From assembly GCF_945957465.1 (NCBI RefSeq), contig NZ_CAMFLC010000010.1, forward strand, positions 21,926 to 85,925: 64,000 nt of DNA. The letters are read 5' to 3'. The notes below the pieces were generated by a model. The model was given only the letters and a program-made list of their open reading frames with translations, ran no database searches and had not been told where the DNA came from. Source of the stretch: an uncultured Leifsonia sp. (lineage in GTDB: Bacteria > Actinomycetota > Actinomycetes > Actinomycetales > Microbacteriaceae). Below, piece after piece: positions 52,702-62,145 of the stretch (position 1 is the stretch's first letter; every line of letters begins with the position of its first letter). A program made the translations under genes and the position numbers.

Positions 52702-53610
52702 TCAGGAGGCCCGAAGCAGCTGGACGCGCAGCGAGTCGACGCGTGTCGCGATGGCGTCGTCGGCGGCCCAGCGCTGGGCCAGTCGCGACAGGATGGCGTC
52801 GAGCTCGTCGGTGGTCAGCCCGCTCGACAGGGTGAGCCGCACCACCAGTTCTTCGGCGACGAGCCGACAGCTCGGATCTCCGGCCGCCAGGTCGACGTCC
52901 AGCACGCCGAGCTCCGAACCGACGGACGCACGGAACGCCTCGGCGACCACCGGGTCGCGGTCACTCGGCAGCCACGGCACGCCCTGAGCGAGCGCCCACA
53001 CGGCCGGGCGGCGGAGGACGAACTCGGTCTCGGAGGTCGGGTCGAGCACGAGGAGCTCGGTCGCCTCCGATGCGGCTGCGAGCGCCGCGCGCGGCCCGGC
53101 GGCCGGAACCGGCCGGGCAGCCGGGTTCCACGCCTGCATGGCCGTCACGGACGAGAAGACCGGCAGGACGCGGCGACCATCGGGAGCGGCGACGGTGACG
53201 ATCGACAGCTCCTGCGTCTTGTCGACCGCGAGTCCCGCGTCGCTCGTGCCCTCCTCCCCGAGCTCGGCGACCAGCGGGATCAGCACGCGCGCCTCGCGGA
53301 CGGCGTCGACCACGGTCTCGGCGCCGGCCTCCCCGGCCCGGAACGCGGCGAGCGCGCCGAGCAGAACGGGAGGCGCGGAGCCGTCGTCGTCGCCGAACGG
53401 GTTGTCGTCGAACTCGCGTCCCTCCCACGCCTGCCCGGCCGAGTCGCCGTGCGTCGGCGTGAAGCCCGCGAGCGCCGCAGCGAAGCCGGCCAGCCGCTCG
53501 CCGCCGGACGCGCTCGGTCGGGCCCGGTGACGCTCCGCGGGATGACTCTGCGCCCGGTGACCCTCCGCGCGGTCGCCCGCGCCCTCGGGCGGCTCAGTCG
53601 CCGGCGACAT
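52702..53610 (-). CDS. SseB-family protein
   Basis: The 302-residue protein has a charged N-terminal region of about 70 residues. An SseB-like domain follows ([28 protein letters not shown], then [21 protein letters not shown]), and a C-terminal helical section. SseB domains have no settled biochemical role in actinobacteria. Its start overlaps the priA 3' end by 17 nt, so it is the last gene of the his operon. Confidence 0.82.
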   Translation of the reverse strand: MSPATEPPEGAGDRAEGHRAQSHPAERHRARPSASGGERLAGFAAALAGFTPTHGDSAGQAWEGREFDDNPFGDDDGSAPPVLLGALAAFRAGEAGAETVVDAVREARVLIPLVAELGEEGTSDAGLAVDKTQELSIVTVAAPDGRRVLPVFSSVTAMQAWNPAARPVPAAGPRAALAAASEATELLVLDPTSETEFVLRRPAVWALAQGVPWLPSDRDPVVAEAFRASVGSELGVLDVDLAAGDPSCRLVAEELVVRLTLSSGLTTDELDAILSRLAQRWAADDAIATRVDSLRVQLLRAS

Positions 53611-54340
53611 CCAGCGCCTCGGGAAGCGTGAACGCGCCGGAGTACAGCGCCTTGCCGACGATCGCGCCCTCGAGCCCGAGCGGGACCAGTTCGCGCAGCG
53701 CCGCGATGTCGTCGAGGCTGGAGATGCCGCCCGAGGCGACGACCGGTCGTTCGGTGCGCTCCATGACCTGACGCAGGAGGTCGAGGTTCGGGCCCTTCAG
53801 GGTGCCGTCCTTGGTGACATCGGTGACGACGTAACGGGCGCAGCCGGCGTCCTCGAGCCGGTCCAGCACCTCCCAGAGGTCGCCGCCGTCACGCGTCCAC
53901 CCGCGCGCGGCCAGCGTGGTGCCCCGTACGTCCAGACCGACCGCGATGGCTTCGCCGTACCGCCCGATCGCATTGGCCGCCCACTCGGGGTTCTCGAGCG
54001 CGGCGGTACCGAGGTTCACGCGGGTGGCGCCGATCTCGAGCGCCTGCTCGAGCGACTCGTCGTCGCGGATGCCGCCGGATAGCTCGATGAGGACGCCCTT
54101 GGTCTGCCGGATGACCTTCTTGAGGAGGTCGCGGTTGCTGCCGCGCCCGAAAGCCGCGTCGAGGTCGACGAGATGGATCCACTCCGCGCCCGCATCGGCC
54201 CATTCGGCCGCCGCGTCGACGGGGTCGCCGTAGCTGGTCTCGCTCCCGGCCTCGCCCTGCGTGAGGCGGACCGCCTTGCCGTCGGCCACATCAACGGCCG
54301 GCAGGAGGACGAGCTTGGGCGTGTCGGTGAATTCGCTCAT
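53594..54340 (-). CDS. priA: Phosphoribosyl isomerase A (HisA/TrpF bifunctional)
   Basis: The TIM-barrel isomerase acts in histidine synthesis (ProFAR isomerase) and, in actinobacteria lacking trpF, also in tryptophan synthesis. The 248-residue protein has the first catalytic Asp in [15 protein letters not shown] and the second in [15 protein letters not shown], with phosphate loops ELSGGIRDD and [11 protein letters not shown] 54340 (MSEFTDTP) is 59 nt after the hisH stop. The bifunctional assignment follows from lineage. Confidence 0.92.
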   Translation of the reverse strand: MSEFTDTPKLVLLPAVDVADGKAVRLTQGEAGSETSYGDPVDAAAEWADAGAEWIHLVDLDAAFGRGSNRDLLKKVIRQTKGVLIELSGGIRDDESLEQALEIGATRVNLGTAALENPEWAANAIGRYGEAIAVGLDVRGTTLAARGWTRDGGDLWEVLDRLEDAGCARYVVTDVTKDGTLKGPNLDLLRQVMERTERPVVASGGISSLDDIAALRELVPLGLEGAIVGKALYSGAFTLPEALDVAGD

Positions 54341-54399
54341 GTCGATGTCTTTCTCGAATGCTTCGATCGGGTCCGGGCGTCGGACCGGGAGGCGTCCGG

Positions 54400-55032
54400 C
54401 TACAGGGAGCCGATCCAGTTGCGGAGCAGGCGGAGGCCGGCGCTGCCGGACTTCTCGGGGTGGAACTGGGTCGCGGTGAGCGGGCCGTTCTCGACCGCGG
54501 CGACGAACCGGGAGCCGTGCTCCGCCCAGGTCACGCGCGGCTTCGGGAACGGTCCGGTGGCCTCCAGCGTCCAGTCCTGAGCGGCGTAGGAGTGCACGAA
54601 GTAGAAGCGCTCGTCGCGGATGCCGTCGAACAGCACGGAGCCCTCCGGCGCGTCGACCGTGTTCCAGCCCATGTGCGGCACGACGTCGGCGCGGATCAGG
54701 TCGACGGTGCCCGGCCATTCACCGAGCCCCTCGCTCTCGATCCCGTGCTCGACGCCGCGTTCGAAGAGCACCTGCATGCCCACGCAGATACCGAGGACGG
54801 GTCGACCGCCGGCGAGGCGCCGATCGATCACCTCGTCGCCGTGCGACCGCCGCAGGGCGTCGACGACGGCGGCGAACGCGCCGACACCGGGCACCAGCAA
54901 TCCGTCCGCCTCCTGTGCGCGCCGACGGTTTCCGGTGAGCTCGACGTTCGCGCCCGCGGCCTCCAGCGCCTTGACAGCCGAGTGCACGTTGCCCGTGCCG
55001 TAGTCGAAGACGACGACGTCCGGTGCGCTCAC
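54400..55032 (-). CDS. hisH: Imidazole glycerol phosphate synthase, glutaminase subunit
   Basis: This class I glutamine amidotransferase feeds ammonia to HisF. The 210-residue protein starts [15 protein letters not shown] and has the nucleophile Cys in LGICVGMQ. The His-Glu pair is in FHPEKSG near the C terminus. The start overlaps the hisB stop by 4 nt. hisF is not in the window. Confidence 0.96.
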   Translation of the reverse strand: MSAPDVVVFDYGTGNVHSAVKALEAAGANVELTGNRRRAQEADGLLVPGVGAFAAVVDALRRSHGDEVIDRRLAGGRPVLGICVGMQVLFERGVEHGIESEGLGEWPGTVDLIRADVVPHMGWNTVDAPEGSVLFDGIRDERFYFVHSYAAQDWTLEATGPFPKPRVTWAEHGSRFVAAVENGPLTATQFHPEKSGSAGLRLLRNWIGSL

Positions 55033-55631
55033 AGTGCGCCCTTGGTGGACGGGATGCCCGACACCAGCGGGTCGTGCGCCTTCGCCTGGCGGAAGGCCCG
55101 GGCGAATGCTTTGAACTCGGCCTCGGCGATGTGGTGCGGGTCCCGGCCGGCCACGACGGTGACGTGCAGGGTGAGGCCCGCGTTGAAGGCGATGGCCTCG
55201 AACACGTGCCGCACCATCGAGCCCGTGAAGTGGCCGCCGATCAGGTGGAACTCGAACCCGGCGGGCTCGCCGCCGTGCACCAGGTAGGGACGCCCGGAGA
55301 TGTCGACGACGGCCTGCACCAGCGCCTCGTCGAGCGGGACGAGGGCGTCGCCGTAGCGGGAGATGCCCGACTTGTCGCCGAGTGCCTCCCGGATCGCCTG
55401 CCCGAGCACGATGCCGACGTCTTCGACCGTGTGGTGCACGTCGATGTCGGTGTCACCGGTCGCCCGAACGCGCAGGTCGGTCAGCGAGTGCTTCGCGAAC
55501 GCGGTGAGGAGGTGGTCGAAGAACGGCACCGACGTGTGGATGTCGGACGCGCCGGTGCCGTCGAGATCGAGGCTCAGCTCGATGCTCGACTCGCTGGTGG
55601 CACGCTGAAGCTGGGCGGTCCGGTTCGTCAT
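55029..55631 (-). CDS. hisB: Imidazoleglycerol-phosphate dehydratase
   Basis: It dehydrates imidazoleglycerol phosphate in histidine synthesis. The 200-residue monofunctional form has the metal-binding motifs [14 protein letters not shown] and [12 protein letters not shown]. There is no N-terminal HAD phosphatase domain, as is usual in actinobacteria. It overlaps hisC upstream and hisH downstream by 4 nt each. Confidence 0.96.
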   Translation of the reverse strand: MTNRTAQLQRATSESSIELSLDLDGTGASDIHTSVPFFDHLLTAFAKHSLTDLRVRATGDTDIDVHHTVEDVGIVLGQAIREALGDKSGISRYGDALVPLDEALVQAVVDISGRPYLVHGGEPAGFEFHLIGGHFTGSMVRHVFEAIAFNAGLTLHVTVVAGRDPHHIAEAEFKAFARAFRQAKAHDPLVSGIPSTKGAL

Positions 55632-56761
55632 GACTGCGAGCTTACTGGGGCCGCACCGGTGGACGGCGCCGCGGAAGCCGCGCCGGGACGCCCGAGCGCG
55701 CGCAGCGCCTCCAGGAACGCCGTCGTCTCGGTCTCGGTGCCCGCGGTCACCCTCAGGTGGTTCGGGATGCCGACGTCACGGATGAGGACTCCCCGCTCGA
55801 GCAGCGCCTCGAAGACCGCGTGCGGATCGTCGACTCCGCCGAACAGCACGAAGTTGCTCCCGCTGCGGTGCGGCAGGTACCCGAGCTCGGCGAGTTCGAC
55901 GACCAGCCGGTCGCGCTGGGCGCGGATGTCGCCGACCATGGCCAGCATCTCGTCCGAGTGCGCGAGAGCGCCGAGCGCAGCGGCCTGGGTGATCGCGGAC
56001 AGGTGGTACGGCAGGCGCACGAGACGCAGAGCGTCGACGACCGCTGGGTCGGCCGCGAGGTAGCCGACCCGCGCGCCCGCGAACGCGAAGGCCTTGCTCA
56101 TCGTCCGCGAGACGAGCAGGCGCGGCCGGCCGGCGAGGAGTTCGAGAGCGCTCCGCTCGCCGTCGGGCAGGAATTCGGCGTAGGCCTCGTCGACGACCAC
56201 GATGCCGGACGCGGCGTCGTAGACCGCTTCGATGGTGGCGAGGTCGAGCGGCGTGCCGGTGGGGTTGTTCGGCGAGCAGAGGATCACGATGTCGGGATCG
56301 TTCGCGCGAACGGCGGCTTCGGCGGTCTCCGGCGACAGCTCGAACTCGGCGTCGCGGCCGGCGGCGATCCACGCCGTGCCCGTGCCGGACGCCAGCAGGG
56401 GATACATCGAGTAGGTCGGCGCGAAGCCGAGGAGACTGCGCCCGGGGCCGCCGAACGCCTGGAGGATGTGCTGGAGCACCTCGTTGGACCCGTTGGCGGC
56501 CCAGATCTGCTCCGCGGCGAGGCCGTGACCGAGATACCGGGCGAACGCATCGCGCAGGTCGGTGAACTCGCGGTCGGGGTAGCGGTTGACGCCGGTCACG
56601 GCCACGGCCACGCGAGCCACGATGTCGGCGGCGACGTCCTCCGGGACCGGATGCGTGTTCTCGTTCACGTTCAACGCGACGGGCACGACCTTCTGGGGCG
56701 CACCGTAAGGGGTGCGACCGCGGAGGTCGTCACGGATCGGAAGATCGGAGAGAGAGGTCAC
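55628..56761 (-). CDS. hisC: Histidinol-phosphate aminotransferase
   Basis: The PLP-dependent class II-like aminotransferase makes histidinol phosphate. The 377-residue protein has [11 protein letters not shown] near the N terminus, [20 protein letters not shown] and the PLP lysine in [17 protein letters not shown]. It is the first gene of the his operon here; the usual upstream hisD is absent from this position. GTG 56761 follows TACCAT by 7 nt. Confidence 0.95.
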   Translation of the reverse strand: MTSLSDLPIRDDLRGRTPYGAPQKVVPVALNVNENTHPVPEDVAADIVARVAVAVTGVNRYPDREFTDLRDAFARYLGHGLAAEQIWAANGSNEVLQHILQAFGGPGRSLLGFAPTYSMYPLLASGTGTAWIAAGRDAEFELSPETAEAAVRANDPDIVILCSPNNPTGTPLDLATIEAVYDAASGIVVVDEAYAEFLPDGERSALELLAGRPRLLVSRTMSKAFAFAGARVGYLAADPAVVDALRLVRLPYHLSAITQAAALGALAHSDEMLAMVGDIRAQRDRLVVELAELGYLPHRSGSNFVLFGGVDDPHAVFEALLERGVLIRDVGIPNHLRVTAGTETETTAFLEALRALGRPGAASAAPSTGAAPVSSQS

Positions 56762-56768
56762 GCCTTCA

Positions 56769-56774
56769 ATGGTA
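56769..56774 (-). promoter_or_regulatory. -10 hexamer TACCAT of a leaderless promoter (his operon)
   Basis: TACCAT on the minus strand ends 7 nt before GTG 56761. Confidence 0.55.
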
Positions 56775-56832
56775 GTCAGCGAGGTGAGGGGTGCTTCGCC
56801 GTGTGACGGCGGTCGGGCACGGGGCGAGCGAC

Positions 56833-57225
56833 CTACTTGTCGTACTGCGTCGGGATCGCGAGTTGCTGGCCCGGCGTCACCACGGCGGACTCGAGTCCGT
56901 TGAGCGACACCAGGTCGGCGATGACATCACGCGGGTCGGCGTTGGGGGCCAGACGCTCGGCGACCGACCAGAGCGAATCGCCCGACTGCACCGTGACGTA
57001 GTGGAATGTCACGTGCGCCTGCTCGCCCGTGGCGGCGGCGACGCCGCCGTTGAGCGCGAACACGAGCGCGATGATCACGACCGGGAGGGCCACGAGGGCG
57101 GTGAGCACGGCGCGCCCGCGGCGCGTGAGACGAAGACGCACGCGCGGAGCTGCCGAACTTCCGGTGGCTGCGGCGATCGACGCGGTGCTGTTCATCGACG
57201 CGGCGCTCATGACTGCTGTGCTCAT
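56833..57225 (-). CDS. LysM-domain membrane protein, SOS-linked (DivS/ChiZ position)
   Basis: The 130-residue protein has a basic cytoplasmic start, one membrane helix ([19 protein letters not shown]) and an extracellular LysM domain ([19 protein letters not shown] to [10 protein letters not shown]). In Mycobacterium (ChiZ, Rv2719c) and Corynebacterium (DivS), genes in this position opposite lexA delay cell division during DNA damage. That role is inferred from position and layout. ATG 57225 has GGAGG upstream, and the promoter overlaps an SOS-like box. Confidence 0.8.
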   Translation of the reverse strand: MSTAVMSAASMNSTASIAAATGSSAAPRVRLRLTRRGRAVLTALVALPVVIIALVFALNGGVAAATGEQAHVTFHYVTVQSGDSLWSVAERLAPNADPRDVIADLVSLNGLESAVVTPGQQLAIPTQYDK

Positions 57226-57262
57226 GATCGTGACCTCCTCGGGGCCTCATCGAAGCTCTGTT

Positions 57263-57278
57263 CCGAATATATCTTCGA
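57263..57278. promoter_or_regulatory. SOS (LexA) box for the LysM gene
   Basis: CCGAAT-ATAT-CTTCGA has the half-site spacing of the actinobacterial TCGAAC-N4-GTTCGA box, with imperfect ends. It overlaps the -10 of the LysM promoter. Confidence 0.55.
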
Positions 57279-57294
57279 ATGTTCGAAACCGCAA
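57266..57294 (-). promoter_or_regulatory. Promoter of the LysM gene
   Basis: On the minus strand, TTGCGG (57289-57294), a 17-bp spacer and TATATT (57266-57271) give a near-consensus promoter about 40 nt upstream of ATG 57225. Confidence 0.65.
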
Positions 57295-57337
57295 TCGGCG
57301 ATCGAGACGGAATTACCGCACGAATTTCGAGACACAC

Positions 57338-57353
57338 TCGAACACATGTTTGT
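57338..57353. promoter_or_regulatory. SOS (LexA) box upstream of lexA
   Basis: TCGAACACATGTTTGT matches TCGAAC-N4-GTTCGA except in the last three positions. It overlaps the -35 of the lexA promoter, as expected for autorepression. Confidence 0.75.
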
Positions 57354-57378
57354 CGGCCCGCCGTATCGTGGATACAGT
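57350..57378 (+). promoter_or_regulatory. Promoter of lexA
   Basis: TTGTCG (57350-57355), a 17-bp spacer and TACAGT (57373-57378) lie about 80 nt before the lexA start. The -35 overlaps the SOS box. Confidence 0.6.
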
Positions 57379-57460
57379 TTCGATTGTCTGGAGGAAAGAC
57401 AACCAGGCACCACCGACATTCGGTTCCGACCGAGTGGTGGACGGTCACGAAGGGACGAGC

Positions 57461-58132
57461 GTGTCGAACGAGAACCAGGCTCCGCGCACGCGGCGCCGCA
57501 AGAACCTCAGCGAGAAGCAGCTCGCCATCCTCGACGTGATCCAGCGATCGGTGAGCCAGCGCGGTTACCCGCCGAGCATGCGCGAGATCGGCGACGCCGT
57601 CGGCCTCTCCTCGCTCTCGTCGGTCACGCACCAGCTCAACCAGCTCGAGCTGAGCGGCTACCTGCGCCGCGACCCGAACCGACCTCGCGCACTCGAGATC
57701 CTCATCGACCTGCCGAGCGCTCCCACCCCCGACTTCGAGAACCAGACGCCGGTCGGCGACGCCGCCATGGTCCCGCTCGTCGGCCGCATCGCCGCCGGCG
57801 TGCCGATCACCGCGGAGCAGCAGGTCGAGGAGGTCTTCCCGCTCCCCCGGCAGCTGGTCGGCAACGGCGAGCTGTTCATGCTGAAGGTCATCGGGGAGTC
57901 GATGATCGACGCCGCGATCTGCGACGGCGACTGGGTCGTCGTCCGCTCTCAGAACACCGCGGAGAACGGCGACATCGTCGCGGCCATGCTCGACGAGGAG
58001 GCCACGGTCAAGGTCTTCCGCCAGCGCGACGGCCACACCTGGCTGCTGCCCCGCAACTCCAACTTCGAGCCGATCCTGGGCGACTACTCGACCATCCTCG
58101 GCAAGGTCGTCGCGGTTCTCCGCGCGGTCTGA
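57461..58132 (+). CDS. lexA: LexA repressor
   Basis: This repressor of the SOS regulon cleaves itself when RecA is activated. The 223-residue protein has an N-terminal winged helix ([36 protein letters not shown]). The Ala-Gly cleavage site is in RIAAGVPI (about residue 110), the catalytic Ser in GESMID (about 146) and the Lys in ATVKVF (about 183). GTG 57461 has GAAGG 7 nt upstream. It is divergent from the LysM gene, with SOS boxes between them. Confidence 0.97.
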   Translation: MSNENQAPRTRRRKNLSEKQLAILDVIQRSVSQRGYPPSMREIGDAVGLSSLSSVTHQLNQLELSGYLRRDPNRPRALEILIDLPSAPTPDFENQTPVGDAAMVPLVGRIAAGVPITAEQQVEEVFPLPRQLVGNGELFMLKVIGESMIDAAICDGDWVVVRSQNTAENGDIVAAMLDEEATVKVFRQRDGHTWLLPRNSNFEPILGDYSTILGKVVAVLRAV

Positions 58133-58138
58133 GAGCGC

Positions 58139-58489
58139 TCAGGCCCAGCCGAGTTCCTGCAGGCGGGCGTCGTCGAGTCCGAAGTAGTGGCCGATCTCGT
58201 GCACGAGCGTCACACGCACGCGCTCGCGGAGCTGCTCGATGGTTTCGCATGACGCCTCGAGGTTGTTGCGGAACAGCGTGATCCGGTCCGGCAGCTCCCC
58301 GAACCCGTAGACCCCGCGACGCGTCAGCGGATGCCCCGTGTACAGGCCGTACAGTCGTGGACGGGCTCCGGGCGGCTGGTCGGAGATGAGGATCGCGACG
58401 TTCTCCAACGGGCGCACCATGTCGTCCGGAAGCCCGTCGAACACGTCGTCGACCAGCCGGTCGAACTCGTCGTCCGCGATGCGCACCAT
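58139..58489 (-). CDS. Minimal zincin-like metallopeptidase
   Basis: The 116-residue protein contains the zinc-binding HExxH in VHEIGHYFGLDD near the C terminus, with the third ligand probably the nearby Asp. It matches the small minimal-metalloprotease family (PF06262) common in actinobacteria, whose substrates are unknown. Its stop is only 6 nt from the lexA stop, convergently, with no hairpin between. Confidence 0.88.
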   Translation of the reverse strand: MVRIADDEFDRLVDDVFDGLPDDMVRPLENVAILISDQPPGARPRLYGLYTGHPLTRRGVYGFGELPDRITLFRNNLEASCETIEQLRERVRVTLVHEIGHYFGLDDARLQELGWA

Positions 58490-58577
58490 GCGCCCATCAT
58501 CGCCGAGTGCGTCGCCGCCGCGCCGCCGCGTCCGCGGAGAGCGGAACGCGGGCGGCGCGACGCGTGCACCGGCGGGG

Positions 58578-60932
58578 TCAGGCGGTGACGCCGGCCCGCT
58601 CCCGCACGTCGCGGGTCGCCGCGAGGATGTTGCGCAGCGAGGCCACCGTCTCGTCGTAGCCGCGCGTCTTCAGACCGCAGTCCGGGTTCACCCAGAGCTG
58701 ACGGCCCGGGATGGCGCTCAGCGCGGTCTCCAGCAGCTCCGTCACTTCGGCGACCGACGGCACGCGCGGCGAGTGGATGTCGTACACGCCCGGGCCGATG
58801 CCGTGCTCGAAGCCCGAGCGCTGGATGTCGTGCACGACCTCCATACGGCTGCGTGCGGCCTCGATGCTCGTCACGTCGGCGTCGAGATTGCGGATCGCGT
58901 CGATCACGACGCCGAACTCCGAGTAGCAGAGGTGCGTGTGGATCTGCGTCGCGTCGGCCACCCCGGAGGTCGCAAGCCGGAACGAGCCGACCGACCACTC
59001 CAGGTAATCGTGCTGGTCGGCACGCTTGAGCGGCAGCAGTTCGCGCAGCGCCGGCTCGTCCACCTGAACGACACGGATGCCGGCGGCCTCCAGGTCGGCG
59101 ATCTCGTCGCGCAGCGCGAGCGCCACCTGGCGGGCGGTCTCGCCGAGCGGCTGGTCGTCGCGCACGAACGACCACGCGAGGATGGTGACCGGGCCGGTGA
59201 GCATCCCCTTGACCGGCTTGTCGGTCAGCGTCTGCGTGTAGGTCGACCAGTCGACCGTGATCGGCTTCGGACGCGAGACGTCGCCCCACAGGATCGACGG
59301 CCGCGTGCACCGCGAGCCGTACGACTGCACCCAGCCGTTGCGGGTGACCGCGAAGCCGTCCAGGTTCTCGGCGAAGTACTGCACCATGTCGTTGCGCTCC
59401 GGCTCGCCGTGCACGATGACGTCGAGGCCGATCTCCTCTTGGAGGTCGACGACCCGCCTGATCTCGGCCTGCATGCGGCCGAGGTACTCGACTTCGGTGA
59501 TGAGCCCCTTGGCGAACTGCGCGCGAGAGCGCCGGATGTCCGCCGTCTGCGGGAACGAACCGATGGTCGTGGTGGGCAGGAACGGCAGCTGCAGCGCGTC
59601 GTCCTGCGCCGCCTGCCGCGCCGCGTAGTCGCCGCGGCGGAAGTCTGCGCGGGTCAACGCCGCCTCGCGGGCGCGAACGGCCTCGACGCGCACGCCGGGA
59701 GCCGCCGCGCGGTCGGCGAGCGCAGCGCGGGCCGCGCCCAGCTCCGCCTCGATGGCCTCGTGGCCGTCGACGATCCCACGTGCGAGCACGGCGACCTGGC
59801 CGACCTTCTGGTCGGCGAACGCGAGCCAGGACTTCAGCCGAGCGTCCAGCTCCGGCTCGTCGTCGATGTCGTGCGGCACGTGCAGCAGCGAGGTGGACGT
59901 CGACACCGCGACGTCGGGGCTCAGCGAGAGCAGGGCGGTCAGCGCGCCGAACGCGCCCTCCAGGTCGCCGCGCCAGATGTTGTGGCCGTCGATCACGCCG
60001 CCGACCAGCGTCTTGCCGGCGAGAGCGGACGCGGTCGCGGAGTCGAGGCCGGCCGGCACCGTCCCGCGGACCAGGTCGAGCGAGATCGCCTCCACCGGAG
60101 CGGCGGCGAGCACCGGCAGCGCGTCATCGAGGGCGCCGTAGGGCGCCGCGACGAAGAGGGCCGGGCGCTCGGCTGCGCCGCCCAGCTCGGCATAGGCGGC
60201 ACGGGCGGCCTCGAGGACGGCCTCCCGCGGCTCTTCGATGCTCTCGGAGACGAGGGCGGGCTCGTCGAGCTGCACCCACGGCGCGCCGGCCGCCGCGAGA
60301 CGCGCCAGGAGCTCCCGGTAGACCGGCACGAGGTCGCCGAGCCGCGACAGCGGACGGAAGCCCTCCGGCGCCTCGTCGCTCGCCTTGCTCAGCACCAGGA
60401 AGGTCACCGGCCCGACGATGACGGGACGCGTGACGAAGCCGGCGGCGCGCGCCTCCTCGAACTCGCACACGATGCGGTCGGAGGCCAGCCGGAAGGCGGT
60501 CTCCGGACCGATCTCCGGCACGAGGTAGTGGTAGTTGGAGTCGAACCACTTGGTCATCTCGAGCGGAGCCTTCTCGCCTTCGCCGCGGGCGATCGTGAAG
60601 TAGCCGGCCAGGTCGACCGAGCCGTCCGCCGCGGCGAGCCCGTCGAACCGCGACGGGATCGCGCCGACCGTCACCGCGGCGTCGAGCACCTGGTCGTAGA
60701 AGCTGAAGCTCTCGGGGATCGCGGCGTCATCGCGGCCGAGGCCGAGTTCGGCGAGGCGTTCGCGGGTGGCGGCGCGCAGCTCGGCGGCCGTGGCCTCCAG
60801 CTGCTCGGCGGTGAGATCGCCGGCCCAGAAGCTCTCGACCGCCTTCTTGAGCTCGCGGCGGCGGCCGATCCGGGGGTAGCCGATGATGGTGCCCACCGGG
60901 AAGGCGGAGCGTGCGGTGGTGGTGTGGGTCAT
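58578..60932 (-). CDS. metE: Cobalamin-independent methionine synthase
   Basis: It transfers the methyl group of 5-methyltetrahydropteroyl-triglutamate to homocysteine. The 784-residue protein has both barrels. The N-terminal [19 protein letters not shown] is diagnostic, and the zinc ligands appear as HLCYSEF and [13 protein letters not shown] in the C-terminal barrel. ATG 60932 overlaps the metF stop (ATGA), so the folate and methionine steps are made together. Confidence 0.97.
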   Translation of the reverse strand: MTHTTTARSAFPVGTIIGYPRIGRRRELKKAVESFWAGDLTAEQLEATAAELRAATRERLAELGLGRDDAAIPESFSFYDQVLDAAVTVGAIPSRFDGLAAADGSVDLAGYFTIARGEGEKAPLEMTKWFDSNYHYLVPEIGPETAFRLASDRIVCEFEEARAAGFVTRPVIVGPVTFLVLSKASDEAPEGFRPLSRLGDLVPVYRELLARLAAAGAPWVQLDEPALVSESIEEPREAVLEAARAAYAELGGAAERPALFVAAPYGALDDALPVLAAAPVEAISLDLVRGTVPAGLDSATASALAGKTLVGGVIDGHNIWRGDLEGAFGALTALLSLSPDVAVSTSTSLLHVPHDIDDEPELDARLKSWLAFADQKVGQVAVLARGIVDGHEAIEAELGAARAALADRAAAPGVRVEAVRAREAALTRADFRRGDYAARQAAQDDALQLPFLPTTTIGSFPQTADIRRSRAQFAKGLITEVEYLGRMQAEIRRVVDLQEEIGLDVIVHGEPERNDMVQYFAENLDGFAVTRNGWVQSYGSRCTRPSILWGDVSRPKPITVDWSTYTQTLTDKPVKGMLTGPVTILAWSFVRDDQPLGETARQVALALRDEIADLEAAGIRVVQVDEPALRELLPLKRADQHDYLEWSVGSFRLATSGVADATQIHTHLCYSEFGVVIDAIRNLDADVTSIEAARSRMEVVHDIQRSGFEHGIGPGVYDIHSPRVPSVAEVTELLETALSAIPGRQLWVNPDCGLKTRGYDETVASLRNILAATRDVRERAGVTA

Positions 60933-61906
60933 GCGTGTTCGCTTTCCGTGAAGGCGGCCGGGGCGGCCGATGCCGTGGTGGGTGCGGCCGGAAGCAGCCC
61001 GATCCTGTCGAGGACGGACAGCACGGCCGCGTGCTGGTTGAAGGTGTAGAGGTGGAGGCCCGGGGCGCCGCCGTCGAGCAGCCGCTGGGCCAGACGAGCG
61101 GTCCAGGCGATCCCGATCTCGCGCCGGCCGTCCTCGTCCGGTTCGACTTCGAGCTGGATCGCAAGATCGCTCGGCAGGTCTTCGCCGCTCAGCTCCAGCA
61201 TCCGGCTGAGCCGGGCCGGTGAGGTGACGGGCATGATCCCGGGCAGGATCGGGAACGTCACGCCGGCATCCCGCGCCCGCTGCACGAACGAGAGGTAGTC
61301 CTCGGAGTGGAAGAACAGCTGGGTGATGCCGAGGTTGGCTCCGGCGGCCTGCTTGGCGAGCAGCGTGTCGATGTCCTGCGAGACCGAGCGGGATGCCGGG
61401 TGCCCGTTCGGGAACGCGGCGACCGCGATCTGAACGTGCTCGCGGTGGTCGAGGAGGGCGCGGGCGGGAAGCCCGGGCACCGGCAGCTCGCCGTACGGCA
61501 CGCGCTCGGCCTGCACGCGGTGGATGAGCTGCACCAGCTCCGCGGAGCTGCGGATGTCGCCCAGCCCGTCCTGGCCCGCGGGGAGGTCGGCGGGCGGGTC
61601 ACCGCGCACCGCCAGGAACCGGCGGACGCCCGCGTCGAGGAACTCCCGGATCAGGCGATTGGCCTCTTCGTACGACGACCCGACACACGTCAGGTGCGCC
61701 ATCGGCTGCACATCGGTGTGTTCGAGGATGTAGCGCACCAGTTCCAGCGACAACGCGCGCGACGAGCCGCCCGCGCCATAGGTGACGGCGATGAAGTCGG
61801 GGCGCGCGGCCGCCAGCAGGTCGATCGTCGCGGGCAGTGCGGCGGCGGCACGGTCGGAGCGCGGCGGCAGCAGTTCGAAGGAGAACCGCGCGTGGGTACA
61901 GTCCAT
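60929..61906 (-). CDS. metF: 5,10-Methylenetetrahydrofolate reductase
   Basis: The flavoprotein makes 5-methyltetrahydrofolate, the methyl donor used by MetE. The 325-residue TIM barrel has [35 protein letters not shown], and LGITQLFF with [11 protein letters not shown] 61906 has TGAGGAAC upstream. A leader of about 130 nt separates it from a TACGGT -10. I do not recognise a known riboswitch there. Confidence 0.95.
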   Translation of the reverse strand: MDCTHARFSFELLPPRSDRAAAALPATIDLLAAARPDFIAVTYGAGGSSRALSLELVRYILEHTDVQPMAHLTCVGSSYEEANRLIREFLDAGVRRFLAVRGDPPADLPAGQDGLGDIRSSAELVQLIHRVQAERVPYGELPVPGLPARALLDHREHVQIAVAAFPNGHPASRSVSQDIDTLLAKQAAGANLGITQLFFHSEDYLSFVQRARDAGVTFPILPGIMPVTSPARLSRMLELSGEDLPSDLAIQLEVEPDEDGRREIGIAWTARLAQRLLDGGAPGLHLYTFNQHAAVLSVLDRIGLLPAAPTTASAAPAAFTESEHA

Positions 61907-62043
61907 GGTTCCTCAGGTGTCGATCAGCTTCTCGGACACCCCGCGCCGGCCGGCAGCGGACGCTGCAGGAGAGTACGGGGCGGGCGGGTGCCGGGCTCGG
62001 CTGTCGCACCACGTCGGCGGTCGCCCGCTTCGGTTGTGCAGTC

Positions 62044-62049
62044 ACCGTA
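62044..62049 (-). promoter_or_regulatory. Candidate -10 (TACGGT) of the metF-metE operon
   Basis: TACGGT on the minus strand would start transcription near 62037, leaving about 130 nt of GC-rich leader before ATG 61906. Confidence 0.4.
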
Positions 62050-62059
62050 GCAATGCAGA

Positions 62060-62114
62060 AGGCCGGGCGGAACCGCCTGCGTCATGCAATGACACAGAAG
62101 GCTCCGCCCGGCCT
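62060..62114 (-). terminator. Hairpin terminator after hflX
   Basis: The 15-nt arms (62060-62074 and 62100-62114) pair with one mismatch. The loop holds a second hairpin, GTCAT-GCA-ATGAC (62081-62093). On the minus strand the stem is followed by TTCTGC. Confidence 0.7.
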
Positions 62115-62145
62115 GTCGGTACGCTGCCGGGTGCGGATGGGCCGT

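Noticed and set aside
58338..61049. A 903-codon plus-strand open frame opposite metE
   Set aside because: Shadow frame; metE is unambiguous and the plus frame has no recognisable domain.
61907..62145. SAM or cobalamin riboswitch upstream of metF
   Set aside because: No conserved core I can recognise; left as an unassigned leader.
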